A stretch of DNA of 64,000 nt from Niastella sp. (GCA_017744515.1 JAGIBF010000042.1:1-64000); one strand, 5' to 3'; positions 39,819 to 50,254 are shown, counted from the stretch's first letter. Notes: generated from the sequence alone by a model not told the origin. Numbers and translations: made by a program.

Positions 39819-42800
39819 TTATGGTTTTACCAGTTTTATTCTGTGTGTTTTATTGGTGCGCAGATCAGTGAGCAGGAGGATGTAGGCTCCTTTCACCAGC
39901 TTGATCACCGATAGCTGATGACTGCCTGGCTGCAGCTGTGTGGTGATGATCTCTTTCCCGGTGATGTCATACAACCGGGCTTTGAGTGCGTTGTTCAGCC
40001 TGTTGTTGATGTATAGGTTGTCCTGTAGTGGATTGGGGAATACCTGTATTTTATTTTCCCAGGCATTGGGATCGACAATTGCCGTAATGAGGAAATAATA
40101 ACTATCAGACAAAGGGCTTGCGCATCCATTTTGCGTGACCTGCACCGTGAATACCGAGGAAGCTGATGGCCGGAAAATATTGGCCGTGGCTCCTGCAATG
40201 GCATTGCCATCCATGAACCACTGGTTGCCCGCAGCGGCACTGGAAACAAGCTCTCCGCTGTTGCGTGTTATGGTTGGTTTGGCAGGAATCGCATTGACTG
40301 TAATGGCTGATGCTGCGGAAGTAGCTATGCAGCCTGCCGTATTGGTGACCCGAACAGTATAACTGCCTGAAGCATTGGCCGTATAAGTAGCATTGACGGC
40401 ACCAGTAATAGCTACTCCGTCTTTGAGCCATTGATTTCCTGTTGCAGATGATGAAGTAAGGACAACATTGCCGCCCGTACAGAAGATCAACGGGCCACCT
40501 GCTGTAATAACAGGTACGGCAGGAATCGCATTGGCTGTAACAGTCAATGCTGTTGAGGATGCCTGACAGCCCGCAGCGTTGGTGACAATAACTGTATAGT
40601 TGCCTGTGGTGCTGGCTGTGTAGGTTGTATTTACGGCACCGCTTATGGCCACTCCATCCTTGTACCACTGGTTGCCTGTTGCAGCAGAAGAAGTGAGTAC
40701 GACATTACCGCCTGAACAGAAACTAACAGGGCCACCAGCGGTTATGACGGGCACTGCAGGCAGCGCATTAACGGTAACCACCAATGCCGTTGAAGTGGCC
40801 ATGCAGCCAGCCGCATTGGTAGTTCTGACCGTGTAGCTACCTGAAGCATTGGCCGTGTAAGTAGTATTGACGGCGCCGTTTATGGCTACTCCATCTTTGT
40901 ACCATTGATTGCCTGACGATGCTGAAGAAGTCAGTACAACGCTTCCTCCTGTGCAGAAACTGACGGGACCGCCGGGTGCAATAACAGGCACAGCTGGCAG
41001 GGCATTCACTGTGACAAGTGTTGAAGTTGAATTGGCTTTACAACCGCCCGCATTCGTAACTGTAACCGTGTAATTGCCAGTAACTGTTGCGGTATAAGTA
41101 GTGCCAGTTGCTCCGTTGATCGTGTTTCCATCCTTGAACCACTGGTTACCGGAAGCAGCCGAGGAGGAAAGTATAACACTGGCGCCTTCACAAAAGCTGA
41201 GCGCCCCTCCTGGTGTAATAACAGGTACTGCGGGTAATGTTGTTATTGTGATGGCTGCAGTAGTTGGGTCGCTGATCACTGCGGGTGTTGATGATTTCAA
41301 TCTGATCTTATAACCATTGCCGGCCGGTGTGTTGGCGGGTATGGTAATTGTGATCGTTCCTCCTGTTGTTGCCGTAACGCTTCCTATGGCTGTTTCTGTA
41401 GTGAACTGTCCTGCTGCATTGGACAAGTAAGCTGTAAAGATATTACCTGTTGTAAAGCTGCTGCCCGTTTGATATGTCAATATGGCTGTTTGTCCAACGC
41501 ATAAGCTGGTAGCATTGATCGATTGAATTGCCAACGGTGCAGCGGCCAAAATGATTACCGTATAATCTTCTGCTTCTCCCCATTCTCTTCTTTCGCAAGG
41601 GTCTTTAACAGGGTAGTCATCCCAATAGTCTTGTGAACGTACGCGCATGCGGGTAATTCCGGGTTTAGCATCGGTGGGTATACTGAAGTTGCCATTCACA
41701 ATAAAGGGGGTCGATTGATCGCCCTGGTATACCAGTTCTCCTGCATCGCTCCAATCTCCATCCTGGTTGAAATCTATAAAGATGCCTGTGTATTGCTTTT
41801 GGTAGGTTTGATCGGGGTTGCGGCCCATGCGAATGCTAAAGTCGTAGGTAAAGCCTCTTACAAGCTCGACTGTTTTCGAAGTAAAGTCGGAATGGTTATC
41901 GCCGGGACAACCTGATGCAAGGTTTTCCAGCAGCTTAACGCCATTTCGTGAAATGGTGTAATCATCCATGTATAGTGCCGGTGTACAATCTTTGTTGGCA
42001 TAATGTGGCCTGCAATAACTCAGGCCCGTGTTTACATTCACTTCATTACTGAATGAGGCCGGCGTATTGACGGGCTTGATCCGGTATTTACAGTTATGGA
42101 ATGCGGGTGCAAATTCATCGGCAAACGTGGTGGTGTTGGCAGGCACAAAGGCTATGGAATAAAAGTCGCCTGTGGCGCTATCGGCGCGCTCGATCAGGTA
42201 GCCCAATTCATTGGTGGCATTATCGGTCCAGGTCAATTGTACCTGACCACCGTTCAATACACCTGTGAGATTAGTGGGCGCATTGACAGCGGGTGAAGAA
42301 CAGGTGAGGCCCGTAAGGGCTGCAGCGTAGCTGTTTCGCATGCGCTCATGTTGTCCTTTGGTGAGGTCACTACCGCAATAGTTAAATGCCATCGCATTGT
42401 AAAGGAGTGGGTTGTAAGGTCGCCCTTCCGGGTCCAGTATCGTTCCGGTGTATATGCAATTATTCACCGTGTAACCCGGCTGTCCACCCGGGTCGGCAGG
42501 AGTGTCGCACACATAATCGCCTGTAGTGGTGCAGTTGGCTCCCGATACCAGTTCTTTTCCGTAGAAGGTTTCGAAGGTATGGATGAGCCCAAAGTAGTGT
42601 CCCAACTCGTGCACGAATGTTCTTTCGTTGTCTGCGTGGTTATAGATGATCGCGATCTTGTTATTGATATTGGAAGGGAGATAGGTATATCCTCCTACTT
42701 CGCCTCCTCCCAGGAAGGCTCTGTATGTATAATACAGGTTGATAACGCCCGGCACTGTTGGCAGTAGTGGGTCGTCTTCGTTGTGAAGTTCGTAAAACCG

Positions 42801-43139
42801 GTCGTTGTTGATGTATCCAAAAGTGCCGCAGAAATAGAATTGAAATCCTGCTTTTATAAAGTACTGGTTGGCGGCGGCCAGTCCGCGCATTACCTGTGCT
42901 TCGGTCAACCAGCCCGTGCCATCCGTTTTACGAATCAACCAGGGTTTGATTGGAATGTAGATTACAGGATCTCCTGCAACTCTTGCATTTCTTTTGAGGC
43001 TTGCTTGTTGTAAACGCTCAGTGAAAGCATTCATTTCTTTGATGGAGGGGCTAACAGTGCCGCAGGGTAAATGCTGTGCCAGCGCTGGCTGTAAAGAACA
43101 GAGCATGACAAAAGCGATCACCAAGTATAGCTTGTTCAT
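39819..43139 (-). CDS. T9SS-secreted M43-type metalloprotease with GEVED, Ig-like and sorting domains
   Basis: An 1106-residue multidomain protein. Signal peptide residues 1-21. The catalytic domain has a complete metzincin motif HELGHYFGLIH (His177, Glu178, His181, Gly184, His187) as in pappalysin-like M43 proteases. Then a Fn3-like region (GVLNGGQVQLTWTDNATNE), a GEVED domain (IFIDFNQDGDWSDAGELVYQ to WGEAEDYTVII), an adhesion domain with LCVGQTAILTYQ, four Ig-like repeats of about 79 residues each carrying GNQWxKDG and one FC/GC cysteine pair, a divergent fifth repeat, and a type A T9SS signal (VQVFPNPLQDNLY-like, ending IKLVKP). It is the last gene of the secreted-protein operon; its start overlaps the preceding gene by 4 nt. 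Confidence 0.9.
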   Translation of the reverse strand: MNKLYLVIAFVMLCSLQPALAQHLPCGTVSPSIKEMNAFTERLQQASLKRNARVAGDPVIYIPIKPWLIRKTDGTGWLTEAQVMRGLAAANQYFIKAGFQFYFCGTFGYINNDRFYELHNEDDPLLPTVPGVINLYYTYRAFLGGGEVGGYTYLPSNINNKIAIIYNHADNERTFVHELGHYFGLIHTFETFYGKELVSGANCTTTGDYVCDTPADPGGQPGYTVNNCIYTGTILDPEGRPYNPLLYNAMAFNYCGSDLTKGQHERMRNSYAAALTGLTCSSPAVNAPTNLTGVLNGGQVQLTWTDNATNELGYLIERADSATGDFYSIAFVPANTTTFADEFAPAFHNCKYRIKPVNTPASFSNEVNVNTGLSYCRPHYANKDCTPALYMDDYTISRNGVKLLENLASGCPGDNHSDFTSKTVELVRGFTYDFSIRMGRNPDQTYQKQYTGIFIDFNQDGDWSDAGELVYQGDQSTPFIVNGNFSIPTDAKPGITRMRVRSQDYWDDYPVKDPCERREWGEAEDYTVIILAAAPLAIQSINATSLCVGQTAILTYQTGSSFTTGNIFTAYLSNAAGQFTTETAIGSVTATTGGTITITIPANTPAGNGYKIRLKSSTPAVISDPTTAAITITTLPAVPVITPGGALSFCEGASVILSSSAASGNQWFKDGNTINGATGTTYTATVTGNYTVTVTNAGGCKANSTSTLVTVNALPAVPVIAPGGPVSFCTGGSVVLTSSASSGNQWYKDGVAINGAVNTTYTANASGSYTVRTTNAAGCMATSTALVVTVNALPAVPVITAGGPVSFCSGGNVVLTSSAATGNQWYKDGVAISGAVNTTYTASTTGNYTVIVTNAAGCQASSTALTVTANAIPAVPVITAGGPLIFCTGGNVVLTSSSATGNQWLKDGVAITGAVNATYTANASGSYTVRVTNTAGCIATSAASAITVNAIPAKPTITRNSGELVSSAAAGNQWFMDGNAIAGATANIFRPSASSVFTVQVTQNGCASPLSDSYYFLITAIVDPNAWENKIQVFPNPLQDNLYINNRLNNALKARLYDITGKEIITTQLQPGSHQLSVIKLVKGAYILLLTDLRTNKTHRIKLVKP

Positions 43140-43570
43140 TTCCGGGCAAGTTTAAAGGTTTTGCTGGTAGTATTCGATGGCTTGCTCACTGACGTAACAG
43201 TAACTTTTACTGTATAGAGCTGACCTGGTTGCAGGTTGTCGACAAAGGTGTTTACCGTAGTGGCTGATCCTGTGAGTGACCGGGAAGAAATGTTTGCATT
43301 GTCTGCATCGCGCGTGCAGGCTATGTCAACTTTCACTCCTGCTGCCGGCATTTTTGATTGAATGACTACTTTAAAATCGTAGTTAGCGCCCAATGCTGCC
43401 GCTGTTGTCGTGCCCGGATCAGGATCAACGTTGAAGACGAGGTTCTCTTCTGCAGGAACTGGTGGAGGGGTTGGTGTACTTCCACCTTTTTTGCCGCAGT
43501 AAGACATAGCTGTGCAGAGCAATATAAACAGGGAGGGTATCAGGTATCGCATCATTGATTGGCGTGGCAT
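43136..43570 (-). CDS. Small exported protein with Ig/Fn3-like domain, possible lipoprotein
   Basis: A 144-residue protein. The N-terminus MMRYLIPSLFILLCTAMSYCGKKGG is a signal sequence whose Cys followed by GKKGG could be a lipobox cysteine, though SYC is a weak match. A Pro-rich linker (STPTPPPVPAEEN) leads to a domain with VKVDIACTRD and PGQLYTVKVTVTSVSKPS, a beta-sandwich pattern. It lies between the two peptidase genes with 5-nt and -4-nt junctions, so it may be a surface anchor, chaperone or inhibitor for them; none of these roles is demonstrated. Confidence 0.65.
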   Translation of the reverse strand: MPRQSMMRYLIPSLFILLCTAMSYCGKKGGSTPTPPPVPAEENLVFNVDPDPGTTTAAALGANYDFKVVIQSKMPAAGVKVDIACTRDADNANISSRSLTGSATTVNTFVDNLQPGQLYTVKVTVTSVSKPSNTTSKTFKLARK

Positions 43571-43575
43571 GGTTG

Positions 43576-46416
43576 CTATGGTTTTATCAGTTTTATCCTA
43601 TATGATTGGTTGGTCTGTTGATCCGTAAGCAGGAGTATGTAAGCTCCGCGCAGCAGTTGAGTCACCGGCAGCTCATGTGTACCTGACTTTGTTTGTGTGG
43701 TGATGATCTCTTTACCTGTGATGTCGTACAGCTGCGCTTTCAGTGGTCGCGTCAACCGGTTGTTGATGTATAGTCTTTCCTGCACAGGATTGGGGAATAC
43801 CTGTACTTTATTCTCGAGGGCGTTGGGATCGACAATGCCTGTGATCAGGAAATAGTAATTATCGGACGGGGGGCTTATGCATCCGTTTTGTGTGACCTGC
43901 ACTGTGAAGTTGCCTGAAGCAGATGGCCTGAAGGTGTTGCCTGTTGCGCCAGCGATGGCGATTCCTTCGAGGAACCATTGGTTGCCTGTTGCAACAGAGG
44001 ACAACAAATCGCCACTGTTTCTTGTAATAGCTGGTTTTGCAGGTATGGGATTAACTGTAACAGCAGTTGCAGCAGATACTGCTACACATCCATTGGTATT
44101 GGTGACCCTAACTGTATATCCTCCTGCAGCGTTGGCGGTATATGTTGTATTGACAGCACCAGTTATTACCAGGCCGTCTTTGAGCCATTGGTTGCCGGTA
44201 GCGGATGAAGAAGTGAGAATAACGTTGCCACCTGCGCAGAAGGCAACAGGCCCTCCTGCTGTAATGACCGGCACTGCGGGTAACGGATTGGCTGTTACTG
44301 ACAGCACGGCGGATATAGCAGTACAACCCGCGGCATTGGTAGTAGTAACCGTATAGTTGCCTGTTGTATTTGCCGTGTAGGTAGTATTTACAGCACCGCT
44401 TATACTGACTCCATCTTTGTACCATTGATTACCTGTTGAAGCAGAAGAAGTGAGTATTACACTACTTCCTGTGCAGAATGCAACAGGGCCGCCTGATGAA
44501 ATAGCAGGAGCCGCCGGCAAAGCATTGACCGTTACAGTCTGTGCTGCGGAAGTGGCATGACAACCAGCCATGTTGGTGGCTCTTACTGTATAGCTGCCTG
44601 CTGCATTGGCTGAATAGGTTGTGTTGGTTGCTCCTGCAATAGCTACGCCGTCTTTGTACCATTGATTGCCGGTGACTGCCGATGAAGTGAGGGTAACACT
44701 GCCGCCTGTACAGAAACTGACCGGGCCTCCGGGGGTGATGGCTGGCACCGGCGGCAAAGGATTCACCACTACTGTGGCAACAGCAGAAGTCCCTGTACAA
44801 TTACCACTGGTAACTTTGACGGAATAATTACCGGCTGCTGTAGCAACGTAGGTCACTGCTGTAGCTCCACCAATGGCTACTCCATCTTTTAACCATTGGT
44901 TGCCAGTGGCTGCGGAAGATGTAAGTGTCACCTGTCCGCCGGGACAGAAAGAGGAGGTTCCTCCTACAAAGATCTGCGGGGTTCCAATATTGCTGATGAT
45001 CATGGCAGCTGCCGACTGGTCGCTTATAAATGCAGGGTTGGAAGCTTTGATCCTGATCTTATAGCCTACGCCGGATGGTGTAGTAACCGGAATGACTGCA
45101 CTAATAGCTCCACCCGTAGTGGAAGTGCCAATAGCTGTTTCGTTATTGAAATTACCGTAGCTATCGGACAGGTATGCTGTAAATGTATTGTTGCCATTGA
45201 AGGTTCCGGTTGTTGTGTAATTAACGGTGAGGGCCTGTCCTGCACAAGGTGTAAGGTTGGTTAAAGGCGACACTTTAACGGATGCAGGTAAGGTATTGGC
45301 TACCGTGAAAGGGTGTACCACCGTTTTGCCATTGTAGGTAACTTCGAGGCGCCAGTTTCCCAGCAATGCAGGTGCACCAAAAAAGATGTAGCCAAAGGCT
45401 GCCGGAAAATTATCGGTGGGCTTGAAGTCCCAGCTGGCATGTATTGCGTTGGCCGGTGTATAGACTCGATAGTTTGCTGTTGTGTTTGCGAGGAGGTCGC
45501 GAAAATAAGCAGCGCAGTATATGCTTTCGCCTGGCAAAAAAACATTCTTTGCATTTACGGCTTCTTCGTTAGCACAACCTCCCGCGGTGGCTGCACTATG
45601 GGTCATCACTTTGTTGATACCCGGATTATAGTAAGGCTGCTGGTTTGCCCACCAGCTTGTGGTGCCATTAAGTGAATTGCAGTTGCCTGCAAAGGGATCT
45701 ATTACTGCATTATTAACGTCGCGGACTTCAAAGTGCAGGTGTGGGCCACTGGATAGGCCCGAGCTGCCCATGATGCCGAGGTATTCTCCTTTGGCTACCG
45801 TGCTACCAACCGCTTTTGTAGTCAATGAACCTGTTTTTAGGTGGATGTACCATGCTACTGATCCATCTGCATGGCGAATGTATACGCCATTCTCGGTTGG
45901 ATAGATCAATGCGAGGCAGCTTTGATCGGGCTGGCCATCTGATTTTGCAATGATAACGCCCTCTGCGGCTGCTATTATCTCCACTACATTATCAGCCATC
46001 TTCTGCCATCCAAACGGGAATGATGCAATATCTGTTCCCCGGTGATTTCCATTGTTTGCATCGTAGGTCCTTACGCCACAATTGTAATCGCGTAATTGAT
46101 TGGGGGATGCCGGGTCGTGATCAACAAAATTAGTAATTGTATAATAACCCGGATCACTGAAAGCTGCAGCCTGGCGCAGAGGCCAATTGAACAGGACTTG
46201 TTCTGCACGGGTAGCAGCAGACAATACACCTTTTTGCTGCAGGGAGCGGATGCTATCCTGTATCATCCGATCAATGCGTTGTATGCCTTCGGAGCTTATA
46301 GCGCACTTAACTTTTTCCGGCACTACCATGCCTGTCCGGATGCCTTGTATGGGTTGCTGTGCCTGCGATGCATGGAAACAACAGAATAGAACTACCAGGT
46401 AACAATGGTTTCGCAT
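43576..46416 (-). CDS. T9SS-secreted M23 peptidase with Ig-like repeats
   Basis: A 946-residue protein. Signal peptide residues 1-20. The N-terminal half contains a LytM/M23 endopeptidase with all metal and catalytic residues: His125 and Asp129 (NHRGTDIA), His192 (WYIHLK), His226 and His228 (GPHLHFEV). M23 enzymes cut glycine-rich or peptidoglycan cross-bridges, so targets may be cell walls of other bacteria or other proteins. An adhesion domain (TPCAGQALTVNYTTTGTF) is followed by four Ig-like repeats plus a divergent fifth, and a type A T9SS signal ending RIKLIKP. Everything from the adhesion domain onward parallels the M43 protein two genes downstream. Confidence 0.9.
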   Translation of the reverse strand: MRNHCYLVVLFCCFHASQAQQPIQGIRTGMVVPEKVKCAISSEGIQRIDRMIQDSIRSLQQKGVLSAATRAEQVLFNWPLRQAAAFSDPGYYTITNFVDHDPASPNQLRDYNCGVRTYDANNGNHRGTDIASFPFGWQKMADNVVEIIAAAEGVIIAKSDGQPDQSCLALIYPTENGVYIRHADGSVAWYIHLKTGSLTTKAVGSTVAKGEYLGIMGSSGLSSGPHLHFEVRDVNNAVIDPFAGNCNSLNGTTSWWANQQPYYNPGINKVMTHSAATAGGCANEEAVNAKNVFLPGESIYCAAYFRDLLANTTANYRVYTPANAIHASWDFKPTDNFPAAFGYIFFGAPALLGNWRLEVTYNGKTVVHPFTVANTLPASVKVSPLTNLTPCAGQALTVNYTTTGTFNGNNTFTAYLSDSYGNFNNETAIGTSTTGGAISAVIPVTTPSGVGYKIRIKASNPAFISDQSAAAMIISNIGTPQIFVGGTSSFCPGGQVTLTSSAATGNQWLKDGVAIGGATAVTYVATAAGNYSVKVTSGNCTGTSAVATVVVNPLPPVPAITPGGPVSFCTGGSVTLTSSAVTGNQWYKDGVAIAGATNTTYSANAAGSYTVRATNMAGCHATSAAQTVTVNALPAAPAISSGGPVAFCTGSSVILTSSASTGNQWYKDGVSISGAVNTTYTANTTGNYTVTTTNAAGCTAISAVLSVTANPLPAVPVITAGGPVAFCAGGNVILTSSSATGNQWLKDGLVITGAVNTTYTANAAGGYTVRVTNTNGCVAVSAATAVTVNPIPAKPAITRNSGDLLSSVATGNQWFLEGIAIAGATGNTFRPSASGNFTVQVTQNGCISPPSDNYYFLITGIVDPNALENKVQVFPNPVQERLYINNRLTRPLKAQLYDITGKEIITTQTKSGTHELPVTQLLRGAYILLLTDQQTNQSYRIKLIKP

Positions 46417-46421
46417 AGATC

Positions 46422-49400
46422 CTATTTTTTAATAAACCGTACTGTCTGAATACCGTCTGCATTTTTTACCGACAGCATGTAGATGCCTGCTGCCAGCGAC
46501 TGTACATTTACCGGCAGGTTGTTCATGCCGCGTTCTATAGTACGTGACTGTGACATAAGTGTTCTGCCAGCCATATCTGTAACAAGAATAGCAACCTTGC
46601 TTTTTTCTTTGGCCTGCATCAGCAGGTATGCGTAATCAGTAACCGGGTTGGCAGCCAACTGAATGTTCTCAACCGACGTTCCGGGTTTCAGCACAACGGT
46701 CTTGCTAAGCTCCTGCTTACCATTAATATCTTCCGTTTGTAATCTGTAATAGATCTTATCGGTACGGAGGCTACCGGCAGCCTGATCCGTGAAGGAATAT
46801 TCTTTGCGTGTGATGCTATTGCCTGTCGCTTTTACTTTACCAATGTTGACGAAGTCAACACCATTGGCGCTACGTTGTATATTGAAATGGGAAGCTGATT
46901 GTTCCTGTGCTGTTTCCCAATACAATATTGCTGCATCATCGGCCAGACGCCCCGTAAAGAGATTCAATTTTACAGGAAGGATCGCCTGCCCATTCACCGT
47001 ACCTCCTCCTCCACCTCCGGAGAATGATCTTACGAGGTATTCAGCCATGTGCTGGCCACAGCCTTGTCCGAAGTATACAAATGTGTCGAGCTTTGGCGTA
47101 ATACCATTAGCGATGCTGTATAGCTTAGTAGCGCCTGCAATATTTGAAGCAGGATCCGGGCTACCTCCTTCTGTTTTATAGAAGAACAGGCTTTTGTGAT
47201 CTATCAGAGAAGGTACTGATCCTTTAACATCCGTAAAGTCCTGGTCATTGTAGTAGAAACGTACGCCTACTGGTGTTGTCGGCTGGTTTGCCGGTACTAC
47301 TGACCAATATCTATGCATGACGTAGTAACCGCTTTGGTTGGTGATCAGGGGGCTCGTCAACAACAATCCCTGACCTGTACCGGCGCCCGCAGTAGCGGCT
47401 ACTTTTACCTGGAGGTTGCCGGCTGTGAGTGTGCCTATGTTATTACCGTTTTTCTTTAATGAAAGGAGTATCTTATAATCCGGTAATCCTGTACCGGCAT
47501 CAATATAATCGTAGTAATAGTGTGTCCATCCAAGAGCATCGGTTTCTTCTCTGTTGGCAACATACTGTTGGGGCTGTGTGGGGAATGCTATGCCTACATC
47601 GGTGAATTCAGAATTCAACGTAAGCCGGGTGGCTATCGAATTCGTGATCTGTACAAAGTATTTACCGCTCTTTGTAGGATAGAAAAAAGGATTACCAACG
47701 TTGCGCGCTTCCATTGAAGAGGCCGGGGCTTGCCTTATCCAGGTAAATGTGCTGTTGGTAAGTGTGCCACCAGAAGCTACCGCTAATCCGCATCCTCCAT
47801 TATAGATCATGATGGGCGCCTGCGGTGCATAATTTGCGGCAGGAAATTTGGTTGCAAAGGCTTCCATGCCGTCGAATGTGAACTTGTTATTGGAGATATT
47901 GATGCTTGCTCCGAAGTTGATAAAATTATTGAGGTTCGTTAGAGAAGCTGGTATAGGGCCACTGAGTTGATTGTTATTCAGGTGCAGATCGGTAAGGCTA
48001 AACAGATTACCTAATGCTGCTGGTATTGGCCCCACCAACAGGTTATTATTCAGTGAGAGCTGTTTCAGCTTTGAAAGGTTACCCAGCGAATTGGGAATAG
48101 GCCCTGTAACCTGTGTGTTCGAAATGATCAGTTGTTCGAGGTTTACAAGATTACCCACCGACGAAGGGATACCTCCTTCTATGGCACAATTGCCGATCCA
48201 TAGTATTTTTAAAAGGTTGAGGTTGCCCAGAGAAGATGGAATCGTACCGTTGAGTCCTGCATTGTTACTCATCTCGAGAGCGGTAAGTTTAGTGCAATTG
48301 CCCAATGAAGCGGGTATGCTGCCGCTCAGGTTGTTGACCCCGAGATAGAGATAGGTGAGATTGGAAAGATTGCCCAGTTCAGCAGGTATAGAACCTGTAA
48401 GCTGATTGGATTCGAGTGCCAGTCCCTGCAGCGAGGACAGGTTGCCCAAAGAGGCAGGAATGCTACCGCTTAGTCTATTGCCTGACAATGCCACTGTTCT
48501 GAGATAGGGCATACCACTAAAGTCAGGTATACCACCTGTCAACTGATTGCCCAAGAGAAAAAGATCGTTGAGGTTGGAGAGTTGTCTGAGCTCAGATGGT
48601 ATACTTCCGGTTAACTGGTTCACCCGAAGATCAAGCAGGAGTAGACTTGAAAGATTGCCCAATGTAGTGGGAATAGAACCGGAAAGCCGGTTTTCGCCCA
48701 GGCTAAGTACTCCCAGTGATTGCAGGTTGCCCAACTGGGAAGGTATACTGCCTGTGAGGTTGTTTCGGTAGAGATAGAGGTTCGTCAAGCGTGAAAGACT
48801 ACCCAGGGAGGCAGGTAAACTGCCTGAAAGGTTATTGCTAAACAGATCGATACCTGTAACATATCCTTCATCGTCGATGGTGACGCCTCGCCATGTACGT
48901 GCAGGGCCTGTAAGCCAGCCTGTTTTATTAGTCCAGCTATTACCACCAGTGTTGTTGTACAGATCCACCAATGCCAATGAATCTGCAGTATTGACAGGAG
49001 CGATGTATTTCTGCACGGTAGCGCGTCCACCATTGGCAGCATCGTAGTATACTACGTAGGCAGCGCCTGTTTTGCTGACTGCAATGGAGGTGTTATTAAC
49101 TATACCTGCTGAAAAACCTGCCGAGCCTGCATATTCCCAACTGGAGCCATTAAATTTTTCTACCGTGGCTTTCGCACCACGCGCTGCATCGATGTATACT
49201 ACATATGGGACTCCACTGGTTGTAATGGCAATATCAATGTAGGTTGCGTAGCTATCTGAGAATCCCTCACTACCAACAGTGGCCCAAGTGGTACCACTAA
49301 ATCTTTTAACTGTGGCTTTTCCGCCATTGGCAGCATCGTAATAGGCTACGTAAGGAACGCCGGTATTATTAATAGCAATTGTCGTGTGGTTGACTATACC

Positions 49401-50096
49401 ATCGGAAAAAGCCTGGGCACCTACTGTTTGCCAAGTGGAGCCATTAAACTTTTTCACTGTTGCTTTGCCTCCGTTGGGGGCATCGTAATAAACGACGTAT
49501 GGCACGCCTGACGGATCGATAGCGATGTCGGTAGTATTGACGAATCCATCGGAAAAAGCGGGGGCTCCTACGTTCTGCCAAGCATTATTAAAAAATCTTT
49601 TGACGGTGGCCTTTCCTCCATTTTCAGCATCGTAGTAAACTACATAAGGTATGCCTGCGTTACTGATCGCGATAGAAGTGTTATTGACGAACCCGTCGGA
49701 GAAGCCTGCGTTTCCCAACGTAACCCAACTGCTGCCATTGAATTTCTTAACTGTAGCTTTTCCGCCACTGGCGGCATCATAGTATACTACATGGGGGCTA
49801 CCTGAAGGGTCGATAGCAATATCGGTATTGTTGACAAGACCACCAGAGAAACCCGGCGCCCCAACGGTAACCCAAGTTGAGCCATTATATTTCTTTACAG
49901 TAACATTACCCTGGTTGGGAGCATCGTAGTATACGACATAGGGCGTGCCATCAGGCGCAACGGCTATTCGGGTTGTATTTACATATCCTTCTGAAAAGCC
50001 TGCATTACCTACTACTGTCCACGATTGGGCAAGGAGTGTTTGGCCCAATAGGAATGCGAGTATGCATGCACCTATTGTACGTACAATTTGTGTCAT
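46422..50096 (-). CDS. T9SS-secreted seven-repeat propeller fused to plant-type leucine-rich repeats
   Basis: A 1224-residue protein. Signal peptide residues 1-23. Residues 24-368 are seven tandem repeats of about 49 residues, each with GFSxGxVNxTxIAI, PYVVYYDAxNGGKATVKKF and a terminal W; seven copies suggest a closed beta-propeller. Residues 385-770 hold about a dozen leucine-rich repeats of the plant-specific type (LTGSIPASLGNLSSLxxL). A beta-rich region and a domain with LPVKLNLFTGRLADDAAILY precede the type A T9SS signal (VTDYAYLLMQ to VRFIKK). It is probably a cell-surface binding protein. It heads the operon, 5 nt before the M23 gene. Confidence 0.9.
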   Translation of the reverse strand: MTQIVRTIGACILAFLLGQTLLAQSWTVVGNAGFSEGYVNTTRIAVAPDGTPYVVYYDAPNQGNVTVKKYNGSTWVTVGAPGFSGGLVNNTDIAIDPSGSPHVVYYDAASGGKATVKKFNGSSWVTLGNAGFSDGFVNNTSIAISNAGIPYVVYYDAENGGKATVKRFFNNAWQNVGAPAFSDGFVNTTDIAIDPSGVPYVVYYDAPNGGKATVKKFNGSTWQTVGAQAFSDGIVNHTTIAINNTGVPYVAYYDAANGGKATVKRFSGTTWATVGSEGFSDSYATYIDIAITTSGVPYVVYIDAARGAKATVEKFNGSSWEYAGSAGFSAGIVNNTSIAVSKTGAAYVVYYDAANGGRATVQKYIAPVNTADSLALVDLYNNTGGNSWTNKTGWLTGPARTWRGVTIDDEGYVTGIDLFSNNLSGSLPASLGSLSRLTNLYLYRNNLTGSIPSQLGNLQSLGVLSLGENRLSGSIPTTLGNLSSLLLLDLRVNQLTGSIPSELRQLSNLNDLFLLGNQLTGGIPDFSGMPYLRTVALSGNRLSGSIPASLGNLSSLQGLALESNQLTGSIPAELGNLSNLTYLYLGVNNLSGSIPASLGNCTKLTALEMSNNAGLNGTIPSSLGNLNLLKILWIGNCAIEGGIPSSVGNLVNLEQLIISNTQVTGPIPNSLGNLSKLKQLSLNNNLLVGPIPAALGNLFSLTDLHLNNNQLSGPIPASLTNLNNFINFGASINISNNKFTFDGMEAFATKFPAANYAPQAPIMIYNGGCGLAVASGGTLTNSTFTWIRQAPASSMEARNVGNPFFYPTKSGKYFVQITNSIATRLTLNSEFTDVGIAFPTQPQQYVANREETDALGWTHYYYDYIDAGTGLPDYKILLSLKKNGNNIGTLTAGNLQVKVAATAGAGTGQGLLLTSPLITNQSGYYVMHRYWSVVPANQPTTPVGVRFYYNDQDFTDVKGSVPSLIDHKSLFFYKTEGGSPDPASNIAGATKLYSIANGITPKLDTFVYFGQGCGQHMAEYLVRSFSGGGGGGTVNGQAILPVKLNLFTGRLADDAAILYWETAQEQSASHFNIQRSANGVDFVNIGKVKATGNSITRKEYSFTDQAAGSLRTDKIYYRLQTEDINGKQELSKTVVLKPGTSVENIQLAANPVTDYAYLLMQAKEKSKVAILVTDMAGRTLMSQSRTIERGMNNLPVNVQSLAAGIYMLSVKNADGIQTVRFIKK

Positions 50097-50254
50097 AACA
50101 GTTGCCTGGTTTATTAAGCTGAGGTTCTTGTATGGAATACCGGGGTACGGGCTTGATAAGGATACCAGTGGAAATTGGAGTCGGACTTGTTTGTTGCGGT
50201 GGTGATACTTGTAAAAAGGAACGGTGTAAAGGTGCAGTGATATTGTGAGGGGGG

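Noticed and set aside
40100..50060. DNA-level tandem repeats inside the large secreted-protein genes
   Set aside because: They are the coding sequence of Ig-like, propeller and leucine-rich repeats, in frame and with protein-level conservation, not separate repeat elements.
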